64,000 nucleotides of DNA, taken from assembly GCF_038502225.1 (NCBI RefSeq), contig NC_091293.1:5803716-5867715 (forward strand). The letters are read 5' to 3'. The notes beneath the pieces are model-generated. The model had not been told where the DNA came from. It searched no databases and saw only the letters and a program-made list of their open reading frames with translations. Below are positions 22,796 through 35,370 of this stretch, piece by piece. Positions within the stretch are counted from its first letter, which is position 1. Each line of letters opens with the position of its first letter. The position numbers and the translations under genes were made by a program. This stretch comes from Cherax quadricarinatus. Taxonomy: Eukaryota; Arthropoda; Malacostraca; Decapoda; Parastacidae.

Positions 22796-22799
<4 letters not shown>
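22411..22799. mobile_element. MITE with GTCRTGCCGAATAGGTAA termini
   Basis: The left terminus is GTCATGCCGAATAGGTAA (22412-22429). The right terminus, on the opposite strand, is ATCGTGCCGAATAGGTAA (22782-22799). About 350 bp of AT-rich, non-coding sequence lies between. TA arrays flank both sides, consistent with TA-targeted insertion (Tc1/mariner-like), though a mobilising transposase is not identified. I associate this sequence with a very common decapod repeat. Confidence 0.8.

Positions 22800-22874
<75 letters not shown>
22800..22874. repeat. (TA)n microsatellite flanking the MITE
   Basis: About 37 TA units immediately to the right of the MITE. Confidence 0.95.
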
Positions 22875-24690
<1,816 letters not shown>

Positions 24691-25152
24691 TCATGGTTTC
24701 GAAGCATACTTTGCCACATAAGAGTTGTCCATTGTGATAGATATATTAGATTTTTTTGCATCAATAATGATAACAGTATCCTCCCTACTTGGATATTCAA
24801 GTGGAAACTCTTCCATGTCTTCTCTGACCAGCATGATAATTTCGTCGATAAGGTACGGACTGGTACAATTATTATGAATGCTATTCACTGGAGACCTTAA
24901 ACAATGACTTTCGCTCAGATCCTCTTGTACTTCAAACTCAACCACAAAGATAATCATAAATGTTATATATAATGATTCTAAACTCAAATACCGAAGCTCT
25001 GCCAGACTGCCATCGATGTTACCTGGAAGTATATGACAGTTACGGTCAACGCACTGAAAATTTGTCTCGCTGCCCACCGCCCACCTAGCAGGACACAGAG
25101 GGATATAAATATCATAACGGAGAGATAACCAGTCAGGTCGCATCCTGTACAC
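24691..25152 (-). CDS. Unrecognised 153-codon open frame
   Basis: I do not recognise this frame. It encodes 153 residues with a hydrophobic stretch (SLYITFMIIFVVEF, near residue 70) and an acidic segment (LVREDMEEFPLEYPSREDTV). No RT, integrase, transposase or zinc-finger motif is visible. The start context is weak and no splice sites or polyadenylation signal stand out. It could be a chance frame in AT-rich DNA or the remnant of a mobile-element gene. It is listed because it is the longest non-repeat frame in the 22.9-26.2 kb interval. Confidence 0.15.
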   Translation of the reverse strand: MYRMRPDWLSLRYDIYIPLCPARWAVGSETNFQCVDRNCHILPGNIDGSLAELRYLSLESLYITFMIIFVVEFEVQEDLSESHCLRSPVNSIHNNCTSPYLIDEIIMLVREDMEEFPLEYPSREDTVIIIDAKKSNISITMDNSYVAKYASKP

Positions 25153-26252
25153 AGAGCGGATTAGTTAGTTACAGCTTGGGCTGCTACATCTAGCTATAGC
25201 CATCTATCCAGACAAAATTTTAATGTGATGTAAAAGATTTAGAAAACCGATAAGTTGAAGGAGGAGATTGACTTGTGCAACATTTGGGAATCTTTATTGC
25301 TAAAACTTCCCAAATGTTGCACAAGTATTTCATTCTTCAAAATTTTAGTGCCAAATGTCAACACCAAAAAGACTGGCTCGTTTTATGATCAGTAAAAAAA
25401 TAACTGCAACATTTTTTCACTTACGACATCGTCGGTTTCTCTGGCGAGTTGATGACTGAGACATGTGCAACACATCGGTGTCTTTACTGCCGAAAAAACT
25501 CACCTGCACAGCAAGCCTCTTTAGTCGAATACAGTGTTTTTAATATTGGATTATAAACTTTACTGTATTTTTCCCTTTCCACCTAATCTATCTATTCGTC
25601 CTTCCGTCCCTACCCTTCTCTCTCTCTCTCTTCCCCTCTTAACACACACACTGTCCTCTTTAAACTAAGCAAATATTTTTCTCGTGTCAACCCAAGATGC
25701 TGTGGTATCCTAAGCTCAACTTCCCCATTTGCTGATTGTGGTGTAAAGGTCTCCAGATGCTTCAATAAGACTCCCACGTAATCGTGACTTCCTCCGTTCC
25801 TAAAAAACTTGACCCAAAATAACGTTTTTTTTTTAACATCTTAGAATGAGCATGAAAGAATGTGGCATTTCCCTGGCCATATTAAGCTTCAGGTACGTAA
25901 AGAAAACTGCCAGTGAAATACTTTAGTTATCACTTAGACAATGTTTGTCCCTAAGACAAGGTAATTATGCACACAAACGTATTTCTTAGAGAAAAAAAAA
26001 TCACATAATTTGAGTGACAACGTCGTCTAAGTTCTCAAAGTTATCACTGAAAGTTATCACTTGCAGTTATCCCCCAGAAAAATCTATCACTTAGAGTTAA
26101 GCCTCCGGCAAGGTTATCACTTAAAGTTATCAGTGAGACAAAGGTTAACGTCAGTTCACAGGTGTTCAAAGGTGAGCGAAGCCAGGATGCAACCTCGGCT
26201 GTGAATGTTGCTGCAAGGTAACGAGACCTAACTAATGCTCTTCCTGCTCTGT

Positions 26253-26255
<3 letters not shown>
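25153..26255. other. Intergenic sequence with two Penelope-like scraps
   Basis: At 25260-25335 a compact palindrome pairs CTTGTGCAACATTTGGGAAT with its complement. At 25440-25545 another end fragment reads GAGACATGTGCAACACATCG, with a trace of the hammerhead region. No gene was recognised. Confidence 0.5.

Positions 26256-26335
<80 letters not shown>
26256..26335. repeat. (AC)n microsatellite
   Basis: About 40 AC units, pure. Confidence 0.95.
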
Positions 26336-26338
<3 letters not shown>

Positions 26339-26612
26339 TGTACTTAACATTGGTGGTGGGAACAGTCGAGTATTCAGATAACAAAAATCTAGTGTATACC
26401 TTGTTCTTTAAGATTTCTTGACTGTTTCATTGTTTACGTCCTCACTGGTATTCTTCAGTCACTCTCAGGTACTGTACAACGGGCCTAGGAACAACCTGTG
26501 CTTGTCACACATCATCCTCGCCCTACTAGGTCACATTATCAGAAGTGACAGGTGTGGCACTTAACCAGTGTGAGTCACATCAGCAAAGGACAGAGTTTAT
26601 AAGCACTGCTTG

Positions 26613-26618
<6 letters not shown>

Positions 26619-26668
<50 letters not shown>
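26619..26668. repeat. (AC)n microsatellite
   Basis: Immediately upstream of a family A LINE 3' fragment. Confidence 0.95.
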
Positions 26669-26962
<294 letters not shown>

Positions 26963-26994
26963 AAAACAGGTCTAGTGTCTAATCGACATGTGCC

Positions 26995-28165
26995 TAGGAC
27001 AAAATGGTAACTAACAGTAGAAAGAGAGAGGGCTGGGTGAAGGAATTTCACTTCCTTAGATTACAAGAAGACATTTGCTCCAGTACCCCACATCTGAGGT
27101 GCAGGAATTACAGGAAACACACTATGGTGGATCAGAGGGTACCTCAGAGGAAGGAGACAAAGAGTGATGGTCCAGGAACACACGTCAAAATGGCGAAGTG
27201 TAACAAGCGGAGTGCCTCAAGGACTGATATTTGTGGCACTACTGTTATTGGTTTATGTGAATGATATGTCAGATAGGATTCAGTCAGAACCATCGCTCTT
27301 TGCTGATGATGTAAAACTAATAAGAATAAAACAAACGAAGACAGAGAAAGGCAGCAACTGGATCTGGACAAACTGCAAGATGGGTCAGATAAGTGGTTGC
27401 TGGAATTCAACCCCAAAGACTCACATAAATGGAGATGCTCTACATAAACAAGGGCTTTTAACATGATCTAAAATGTCTCGAATTTCCGTATGAACAATGT
27501 TTCTTGTTGAAATAAACTTGTGTTTGTAGTAACATCTGAAATAAACTTGTGTTTGTAGTAACATCTGCACCAATGGTCGCCTGGCAAGTTTAAGAGTGTC
27601 TTTCAGGACTGTTAACAAAAAATCATTAAGGGAACTTTAAACAATATATTTCAGGCTCATCTGGAGTACGCAGCACCGGTGTGGAACCCACACTTGAGGA
27701 AGCATGTGAAGAAACTGTAGAAAGTACAAAAGTACGCAACGAATTTGTTCCTGAGATAAGGGACATAATTGTGAGGAGAGGTTGATGGAAGTGAATCTAA
27801 CGACATTGAAGGATAGAAGAACCAGGAGAGATATGATAACAACATTCAAAATACTCATGGAAATTGATAGGGTAGACAAGAATAGACTGTTTGAGAGGCG
27901 AGAAATTGGAACTCGGGGATACAGCTGGAAGTTAATGAGTCACAGGGATGTCAGGAAGTATTTCTTCAGTCTCAGGATGGTCAGGAATTAGTATATTTCG
28001 GCGAGGAAGTGGTGTAGGCAGTCTCCATACATAGCTTGAAAAGAAGGTACGAAAGGGCCAGTGGGGCTAGGAGGTAATGAAAATGACATGCAGCAATCTG
28101 AGAGGAGGGACCAGGAGTTAAGAATCGACCCCTGCAGCCACTTATAGGTGAGAAACATAAAGGCG
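26995..28165 (+). pseudogene. Family A LINE, decayed reverse transcriptase copy
   Basis: Broken frames recover RT landmarks. [30 protein letters not shown] is followed by [12 protein letters not shown] at 27190-27320, with Ile-Phe-Val replacing the usual Val-Leu-Gly after PQG. AHLEYAAPVWNPHLRKHVKKL-like sequence lies near 27655-27720. VNLTTLKDRRTRRDMITTFKILMEIDRVDKNRLFERREIGTRGYSWKL spans 27785-27935. The 3' UTR ends near 28165 beside a CA array. Stops and frameshifts break every domain and the endonuclease is missing. Confidence 0.8.
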
Positions 28166-28183
28166 AGCGCGCGCGCACACACA

Positions 28184-28217
<34 letters not shown>
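28166..28217. repeat. (CA)n/(CG)n array, LINE 3' tail
   Basis: Mixed CG/CA then pure CA, continuing the family A 3' end. Confidence 0.9.
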
Positions 28218-28219
<2 letters not shown>

Positions 28220-28373
28220 GGGCACTGGTCCCTAGACAAAGACTGTGATTGCTATCTGTGAAAACCAAGAGGACCCTGGTCCCCTACACAGTACACTAGA
28301 TCAGCCTACAGCTGCTGTATTAAGGGTACGGTGTTGACCACGCCTTCCAGTGTGTTGCACCAGGGGCACGTAT

Positions 28374-28535
28374 TACCAGCACCAGCGTCAATACCTAGGT
28401 GCTGGGCTCCAGTAATACCAGGACCAGCGTCAGTACCTGGGTGCTGGGCTCCAGTATTACCAGAACCAGCGTCATTCCCTGGACGCTGGGCTCCAGTAGT
28501 ACCAGGACCGTCAGTACCTGGACGCTGCCACTGTA
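28374..28535. repeat. 42-bp minisatellite, about 4 units
   Basis: Units contain ACCAGCGTCAGTACCTGG and TGCTGGGCTCCAGTA. On the plus strand one frame reads through it as a 14-residue repeat (CWAPVIPGPASVPG and variants). The last unit has a 3-bp-scale deletion. No other coding evidence supports the frame. Confidence 0.85.
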
Positions 28536-28613
28536 GATGTGGTGCCCCCTCAACCCGTGCTAAGGCTGCCACAGAAAATGGGTATTTATTTGAATAATAA
28601 CTTCTCTCAGCTT

Positions 28614-28617
<4 letters not shown>

Positions 28618-28671
<54 letters not shown>
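28618..28671. repeat. (AC)n microsatellite
   Basis: Followed by the same 40-bp linker (CTAGTGTCTAATCGACATGT...) that follows the AC array at 26960. Confidence 0.95.
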
Positions 28672-28672
<1 letters not shown>

Positions 28673-28718
28673 CAAGCCTAGTGTCTAATCGACATGTGCC
28701 TAGGACAAAATGGTAACA

Positions 28719-28837
28719 CACACACACACACGTATGATAAAGCTCACGGTTCAGAGAGTGTGATCCAGTAGCGACAGTGAAGAGGCGGGGACAGGAGCTA
28801 GGACTCGACCCCTGCAACCTCAACTAGGCGAGTACGC
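28719..28837 (+). mobile_element. Family A LINE, 3' terminus
   Basis: It begins in the last codons (YDKAHGSE) and contains the conserved GAGGCGGGGACAGGAGC and CGACCCCTGCAACCTCAACT blocks. Confidence 0.85.
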
Positions 28838-29134
<297 letters not shown>

Positions 29135-29137
<3 letters not shown>

Positions 29138-30611
29138 TGTACCCCTAACAACAATATTCAATACATCTTTCGAAACAGGGAGATTGCCTGAGGCATGGAA
29201 GGCAGCAAATGTAGTCCCAATCTTTAAAAAAAGGAGACAGACATGAAGCACTAAACTACAGACCAGTGTCACTGACATGTATAGTATGCAAAGTCATGGA
29301 GAAGATTATCAGGAGAAGAGTGGTGGAACACCTAGAAAGGAATGATCTCATCAACAGCAGCCAACATGGTTTCAGGGATGGGAAATCCTGTGTCACAAAC
29401 CTACTGGAGTTCTATGACATGGTGACAGCAGTAAGACAAGAGAGAGAGGGGTGGGTGGATTGCATTTTCTTGGACTGCAAGAAGGCGTTTGACACAGTTC
29501 CACACAAGAGATTAGTGCATAAACTGGAGGACCAAGCAGGGATAACAGGGAAGGCACTACAATGGATCAGGGAATACTTGTCAGGCAGACAGCAGCGAGT
29601 ATTAGTACGTAGCGAGGTGTCAGAGTGGACACCTGTGACCAGCGGGGTCCCACAGGGGCCGGTCCTAGGACCAGTGCTGTTTCTGGTATTTGTGAACGAC
29701 ATGACGGAAGGAATAGACTCAGATGTGTTCCTGTTTGGAGATGACGTGAAGTTGATGAGAAGAATTCATTCGATCGAAGACCAGGCAGAACTACAAAGGG
29801 ATCTGGACAGGCTGCAGACCTGGTCCAGCAATTGGCTCCTGGAGTACAATCCCACCAAGTGCAAAGTCATGAAGATTGGGGAAGGGCAAAGAAGACAGCA
29901 GACAGTACAGTCTAGGGGGCCAGAGACTACAAACCACATTCAAGGAAAAAGATCTTGGGGTGAGTATAACACCAGGCACATCTCCAGAAGCGCACATCAG
30001 TCAAATAACTGCTGCAGCACATGGGCGCCTAGCAAACCTCAGAACAGCATTCCGACATCTTAATAAGGAATCGTTTAGGACCCTGTACACCGTGTACGTT
30101 AGGCCCATATTGGAATATGCGGCACCAGTTTGGAACTCACACCTAGCCAAGCACGTAAAGAAACTAAAGAAAGTGCAAAGGTTTGCAACAAAACTAGTCC
30201 CAGAGCTAAGGGGTATGCCCTACGAGGAGAGGTTAAGGGAAATCGACCTGACGACACTGGAGAACAGGAGAGATAGGGGGGACATGACAACGACATACAA
30301 AATACTGAGAGGAATTGACAAGGTGAACAAAGACAGGATGTTCCAGAGATGGGACACAGCAACAAGGGGACACAGTTGGAAGTTGAAGACACAGATGAAT
30401 CACAGGGATGTTAGGAAGTATTTCTTCAGTCACAGAGTAGTCAGGAAGTGGAATAGACTGGGAAGCGATGTAGTGGAGGCAGGATCCATACATAGCTTTA
30501 AGCACAGGTATGATAAAGCTCACGGTTCAGGGGAGTGATCCAGTAGCGACCAGTGAAGAGGCGGGACCAGGAGCTAGGACTCGACCCCTGCAACCTCAAC
30601 TAGGTGAGTAC
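29135..30611 (+). pseudogene. Family A LINE reverse transcriptase, three-quarter copy
   Basis: The copy begins inside the RT ([29 protein letters not shown]). A one-base expansion in an A run near 29228 breaks the frame. The next frame (29266-30063) carries [48 protein letters not shown], motif A FLDCKKAFDTVPH, TSGVPQGPVLGPVLFLVFVND and motif C FLFGDDVKLM, where the usual Ala before DD is Gly. A two-base deletion near 29905 moves the C-terminus into another frame (29876-30538): DLGVSITPGTSPEAHISQ, RPILEYAAPVWNSHL and RKYFFSHRVVRKWNRLGSDVVEAGSIHSFKHRYDKAHG. The 3' UTR runs into a CA array. The endonuclease is absent by 5' truncation. Confidence 0.85.

Positions 30612-30648
<37 letters not shown>
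30612..30648. repeat. (AC)n microsatellite, LINE 3' tail
   Basis: Continues the GGTGAGTACA end of the preceding family A copy. Confidence 0.95.
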
Positions 30649-30650
<2 letters not shown>

Positions 30651-30654
30651 AGAA

Positions 30655-30990
30655 GCTACTGAGAATACAAGCAGAAACAGACCAGGAAAGACTATAAATG
30701 AATCTGGACAAACTGCAGGATTGTTCTGACGAGTGGCTACTGGAATTTAACTCCTAGCAAATGTAAAGTGATGAAAATTGGAGAAGGGCAAAGGCGTTCA
30801 GAAACAGTATACAAACTCGGGGGACAATGTCAGCAAACCTACCTGAAAGAGGACCTCGGTGTAAGCATAGTTCCGAGCATTTCACTTGAGGTACACATCA
30901 ACTCAATAAATGGTGCTGCCAACACGGGTAGCTTTCAGGAATATGAACGAGGCACTTTCATCCCTATAACAGAGGTTCAGAGGTAAGCAA
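30655..30990 (+). pseudogene. Family A LINE, short RT fragment
   Basis: Recognisable pieces are NLDKLQDCSDEWLLEFNS-like, then KCKVMKIGEGQRRSETVYKLGGQCQQTYLKEDLGVSIVPSISLEVHINSINGAA. It matches the post-RT region of family A and is heavily mutated. Confidence 0.7.
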
Positions 30991-31237
30991 TTAAGGCTCG
31001 TCAGGAAACAGGACAAGTGTTTCCTGATGCTGATCTTGGTCATATGATGACCCACAGCTGGAGCTTTTGGTCAGGGATTAAAAGATTAAGTTATACCGAG
31101 TGGCACACACCTCTGTGTGTGTATCCTTCATAACTGGTGAGCATTAGTAGGTTCGGTGTTTCGTAGTTTCTGCCCCCCAGAGTATCAGTCTGTCATTATC
31201 ATTCTAGGTAATTCCCCCGAGTATTTCGTATGAATTA

Positions 31238-31330
31238 ATCACGTGTTCTCGCCTATTTTTGGTTGCGGGGGTCGATTCACACCTCCTGGCCCCGCCTCTT
31301 CGCTGGTCGCCTGTGTGTGTGCGCAAGTGT
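31238..31330 (-). mobile_element. Family A LINE, 3' terminus
   Basis: The conserved GGTTGCGGGGGTCGATTCAC and CCCCGCCTCTTCGC blocks lie in minus orientation, with a short TG run at 31313-31322. Confidence 0.7.
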
Positions 31331-31482
31331 GTAATCACGTTTCGGTCCATCCTGGACTGAAACTTCATCCTACGTCCCGCTCTTAAGTACAGGTTTATGG
31401 GGATGTGCGCAGAATTAAAACGCAGTTAGTCAGAAAACGACATCTAACATAAGCAGTAGACATTAATAAGGATTAATGAAAA

Positions 31483-31930
31483 ATGTTTTTTTGTAATAAA
31501 CTTTCTTACCCAAATCGGCTGTTGTTCGCCGAGGCAAGACGATTCATAAGGGGAAACACATTCACCATCATTCCCCCGACTGATGGAAATCACATTTCAT
31601 ATAACCTTCCCAACTGCAACATTCCTCCCCACCCCGTCCTTCCCTCAGAAGTCACTGTGCTTCCCACATCCAAGACTGCAGCGTTCCCACCCATCTTTCA
31701 GAGTGCAAGCACTGTACTTCCCATCTCTAGAAGTGCAACATCCCCTCTTCTTTAGATTACAGACACTGTACATCTCACCTGTAGAACTAGCATCCCCCTG
31801 ATTGCAGGCACTGTACTTCTAACCTCCTGAAGTGCAAGATTCACACTTATCCTTCAGAGTGCAGGCACTATACTCCCATCCCCAGGAGGTCAGTATTACT
31901 ACCCATCCTTCAGAGTGCAAGCACCTTTTT
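31483..31930 (-). repeat. Family B-like 3' UTR with degenerate internal repeats
   Basis: The start parallels the family B 3' UTR (AGGCAAGACG..ATTCACCATCATTC). It then expands into about six degenerate units of 40-55 bp built on TTCAGAGTGCAAGCACTGTA and CTTCCCATCTCTAGA. No coding part is attached. Confidence 0.6.
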
Positions 31931-32170
31931 TTTAACACAGTTAAATTCACAGGTTAAGAGTTGCTTTCCTACCCCAGATAATTTCAAACCTCAGACCTCA
32001 GATGCGACTCATAACAGTCGACTAACACCCGGGTACATACTTAACGATAGGCTAACAAGGATAACAGGCGTATAGGAACATGACCAACGTTTTCACCCAT
32101 GCATGGGAACGAACTAAACACCTCTCAGTATGTGTACATCACACCTCCAGGACTCGAGTACGGCTGAGAG
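31931..32170 (-). mobile_element. tRNA-derived SINE copy, diverged
   Basis: Minus-strand order matches other copies: AGTCGACTAACACCCGGGTA, CAACAGGCG-like, and the GTTTTCACCCATGCATGGGA junction that follows the B box. The tRNA-like half is decayed. Confidence 0.55.
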
Positions 32171-33429
32171 GCAACAAAACATTATGGAGGTAAACTTGAT
32201 GAACCATCTTCAGTAACTGGGGGTACAAGTTGATGTATAAAGAAATAAAAGCAGATTAGGTAAGGGAAGAAGCTGAATTCGTAGAGGCCACACAGATTGC
32301 AGGAAATAAAGTTTGATCTAAGGAATGGGAGATAGTTCCAATTCCTTGGACTAAGACCCCTTAACCAGCATCAATGCACAGCCTCGAAGAGACGATTGGA
32401 AGAGCGTGATAATGAATAATGAGTATTTTTCTTCTCTCTCTCAGTACTTACCACAACCCATTCAAAGCAATTTACTGGGATTAAAACAACTACAGCCGTC
32501 AATTACATATATTATTTTAGAATTATTTATGACCACATTTAGTGTTAAATGCGTATGAGTAAATCAGCGTTACTATCCAATGCAGTTACTGGTGCAACGC
32601 TGCGCCTGTGGGGGTCCACACTTGTGTGTTGTTTGTTATCAACAAACTAGTATAAAGTGTTTGTAACAGTCAACGTAGTCTAGGAGGCGGGTCCAGGAGC
32701 TGAGTCTCGCCCCCGCGAATACAACTCCATGGGCACACCACATCATCCTGGACTTCACTCGAGCATTTTGCACTGCAGTGTTGGGAATCGAACCACCGTC
32801 CATGCAATTGCAAATTAACATCTATACCCACTCAGCCACAGAGTGAGTTAATGTGTGTGTGTGTATATAGCCCTAACTACTGCTCAACCCACTTGTTTGT
32901 GCAGAATATCCGATAACTCTCATGTTTCATTGATGCAACAACAAATCAGCTGTTACTCCTCTCCACGAAATTAAAATTTATCCACACTGTGAATGCACTG
33001 CTTATTGTGTTTCATGCAGCGCTAAAACAGTGTGAGTGGAAGCTTGAGCCTCCGTCTGCTAATTTCGGCCTTATCTCTAACGCACTTATTGCGTAAGGAG
33101 TAAGAGGGACTCCAGTATCTTCTACACAGTTGAAGATTCTCAAAAGCTCAAGCCTTTGAAGATAAACAAATCTCCAGGTTATGGGACTGACCACCTCAAA
33201 CTACTCCTTAAAGGTTAATAGAGTTACCACATTATCATAGCCTCTCTACTGCTGCTGTCCCCATATGTGCTACCTCTGTATTCTCAATTGATGAAGTTTA
33301 TCAAAACTTATTCCTTGGCTAACATTGAAAATGGGTTGGGTAGATATTTTTGTTATTGAGTTTGGGGCTTGAGATGGATCTGTCTAGTATGGGCCGCTAA
33401 ACCTGCTGCAGTATTTTTCCTTTATATTA
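32171..33429. other. Intergenic sequence, fragments only
   Basis: A short family A 3' remnant (GGAGGCGGGTCCAGGAGCTG) lies at about 32672-32730. A tRNA-like stretch (GGGAATCGAACCACC, minus) lies at 32770-32840. A Penelope-like scrap (TATGGGACTGACCACCTCAA) lies near 33180. A CR1-like 3' remnant (GTATGGGCCGCTAAACCTGC) lies near 33390. No gene was found. Confidence 0.5.
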
Positions 33430-33530
33430 TTATGTGAGCAAAACGCGTCGGAGTAAAGATACCTAACTGTTGCACATGTGTCTTAATTGTCTACTACTCG
33501 GCGTCGTATACCATTATTATTGTATTCACA
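33430..33530 (+). mobile_element. Penelope-like terminal-repeat end
   Basis: The block TAAAGATACCTAACTGTTGC then ACATGTGTCTTA matches the outer end of the 50.8 kb arm. The hammerhead part is decayed (GCAAAACGCGTCGG). Confidence 0.6.
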
Positions 33531-33540
33531 TTCATCAGGT

Positions 33541-33641
33541 CACACAGGAACAAATTAAAACAGAGATGCTGGGACGAGGGAACAAAGATGGAAGCTCAAG
33601 ACACAGATCAGCCTCAGGGATGTTCAGGCATTGCTGAAAAT
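33541..33641 (+). mobile_element. Family A LINE fragment, interrupted by the next element
   Basis: It encodes the region homologous to RMFQRGDTATRGHSWKLKTQ in better copies (here GRGNKDGSSRHRSASGM) and stops where the Penelope-like element begins. Confidence 0.55.
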
Positions 33642-33884
33642 GGTATAAAATACCGACAAGTTGAAGATTAAAATACGTGCAACAGTTGGGTATCTTCATT
33701 GATGAAATGTTTCGCCTACACGGTAGGCTTCTTCAGTCAAGTACAGAGTGAACAGTAATAATGAAATAAAGATGATGTAATCAGTCTATAAACCTTGGAG
33801 AAAGAGTATTTGAGGTGGTCAGTCCCTCAGCCTGGAGAAGAGCTCAGCTCCATAGTCTGGAAGGATATCGTTGAAGCCCGGATC
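33642..33884 (-). mobile_element. Solo Penelope-like terminal repeat
   Basis: Begins with the terminal hairpin GGTAT-AAA-ATACC (33642-33654) and continues as the minus-strand arm of the 50 kb family (TTTCGCCTACACGGTAGGCT, then CAGTCCCTCAGCCTGGAGAA). The hammerhead-like fold is at 33703-33739 on the minus strand: stem I TGA/TCA, core CTGAAGA, extra A, stem II GCCTAC/GTAGGC, GAAACATT. Confidence 0.7.
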
Positions 33885-34022
33885 AGCTGGGCTGTAGTTC
33901 GTACGTTGGACTACGTGCGGTCAGCAGTAACAACCTAGTTGATCAGGCCCTGATCCACTGGGAGGCATGGTCATGGACCGGGCAGCGCGGCGTTGATCCC
34001 CGGAATGCCCTCCAGGTAAGTA

Positions 34023-34023
<1 letters not shown>
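33885..34023 (+). mobile_element. Family C LINE, 3' terminus
   Basis: GGGCTGTAGTTCGTACGTTG and CGGTCAGCAGTAACAACCTA match 61.16-61.3 kb. It ends CCCTCCAGGTAAGTAG and passes into an AC array. Confidence 0.75.
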
Positions 34024-34095
<72 letters not shown>

Positions 34096-34106
34096 GCGCG
34101 CGCGCA
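34024..34106. repeat. (AC)n(GC)n microsatellite
   Basis: About 35 AC units then a short GC run, continuing the family C 3' end. Confidence 0.95.
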
Positions 34107-34240
34107 CCACGAACCCTACCCCTACAGCAACCCCTATGGGAGCTCTTCCTCCACCTCCACAGCAACCCCCCACAGGCCCCCACCAGGGCTCCTGCTCTCC
34201 CAACCCCAGTATTTCCCCGGGACCACAGTTACAGTATTAG
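34107..34240. other. Short spacer before a family A LINE
   Basis: C-rich unique sequence. It may be part of the family A 5' or inter-ORF region. No motif was recognised. Confidence 0.4.
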
Positions 34241-34248
34241 AACAGAAG

Positions 34249-35242
34249 TTGAAGGTTTGGTACACAAATGCAGATGGATTAACGAATGAATATAAGGAAT
34301 GGCAAGAAAGAATCAATGAGAAGTCCCCAGACATCATAGCAGTTACAGAAACAAAACTCACGGAGACAAGAACAAATGCAATCTTCCCACCAGGATACCA
34401 GATCATGAGGAAAGATAAAACGGGCAGAGGGGGAGGAGGGGTTGCTCTGCTCGTAAAAAAAACGATGGAAATTCGAGAAAATGGGAGGCATAGACGAGAC
34501 AGGAGACAGGGACTACACAGTAGGCACACTTCAGTCTGGGGAGCACAAGGTGGTCATTGCAGTGATGAATATTCCACCACAGAACTGCAGGAGGTCAAGA
34601 GAGGAATATGAAGAGAGCAACAGAGCAATGGTGGACACACTTGCTGAGGTGGCAAGAAGGGCTCACTCCAGCAGAGCAAAGTTGCTGGTTATGGGTGATT
34701 TCTACCACAGGGAGATTCACTGGGAAAACCTGGAGCCACATGGGGGTCCCAAAACATGGAGAGCCAAGATGTTGGATGTGGTGCTGGAAAACCTCATGCA
34801 CTAACATGTTAAGGACACTACCAGAGTGAGAGGGGAGGATGAACCAGCAAGACTGGACCTTGTGTTCACCCTGGGCAGTTCAGACATTGAGGACATCACA
34901 TATGAGAGGCCCCTAGGAGCTAGTGACCATGTGGTTCTGTGCTTTGAATACACAGTAGAGTTGCAAGTGGAGAGAGTAACAGGAGTTGAATGGGAAAAGC
35001 CAAACTATAAAAGAGGGGACTACATAGGTTTGAGGAACTTCCTTCAGGTTCCATGGGACAGAGAACTGGCAGGAAAGCCAGTAAATGAAATGATGGAATA
35101 TGTAACAACAAAATGCAAGAAGGCAGTGGAAAGGTTTATTCCCAAGAGCAACAGAAACAATGGGAAGATCAGAACGAGCCCCTGGTTTACCAGATGGTGT
35201 AAGAAGGCAAAAACAAAGTGCAATAGAGAATGGAAAAAGTAA
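34249..35242 (+). pseudogene. Family A LINE endonuclease domain, broken
   Basis: An exonuclease-endonuclease-phosphatase domain nicks the insertion site. The first frame reads LKVWYTNADGLTNEYKEWQERINEKSPDIIAVTETKL (catalytic Glu in TETK) and GRGGGGVALLVKK. A frameshift near 34480 leads to a second frame with VVIAVMNIPPQN, LLVMGDFYHREIHW (GDFY where GDFN is usual) and, after a TAA at 34802, DEPARLDLVFTL and ASDHVVLCFEY. The SDH motif is intact. The domain order is normal, with at least one frameshift and two stops. Confidence 0.8.
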
Positions 35243-35370
35243 AGAAGGCAGAGAACACATGAAAATAGGGAGATTAGTCGCAGAGCCAGGAACGAGTATG
35301 CATAGGTAAGGAGGCACAGTGACAGTACGAAAATAACATAGCACCGAAAGTCAAGACTGACCCGAAACTG

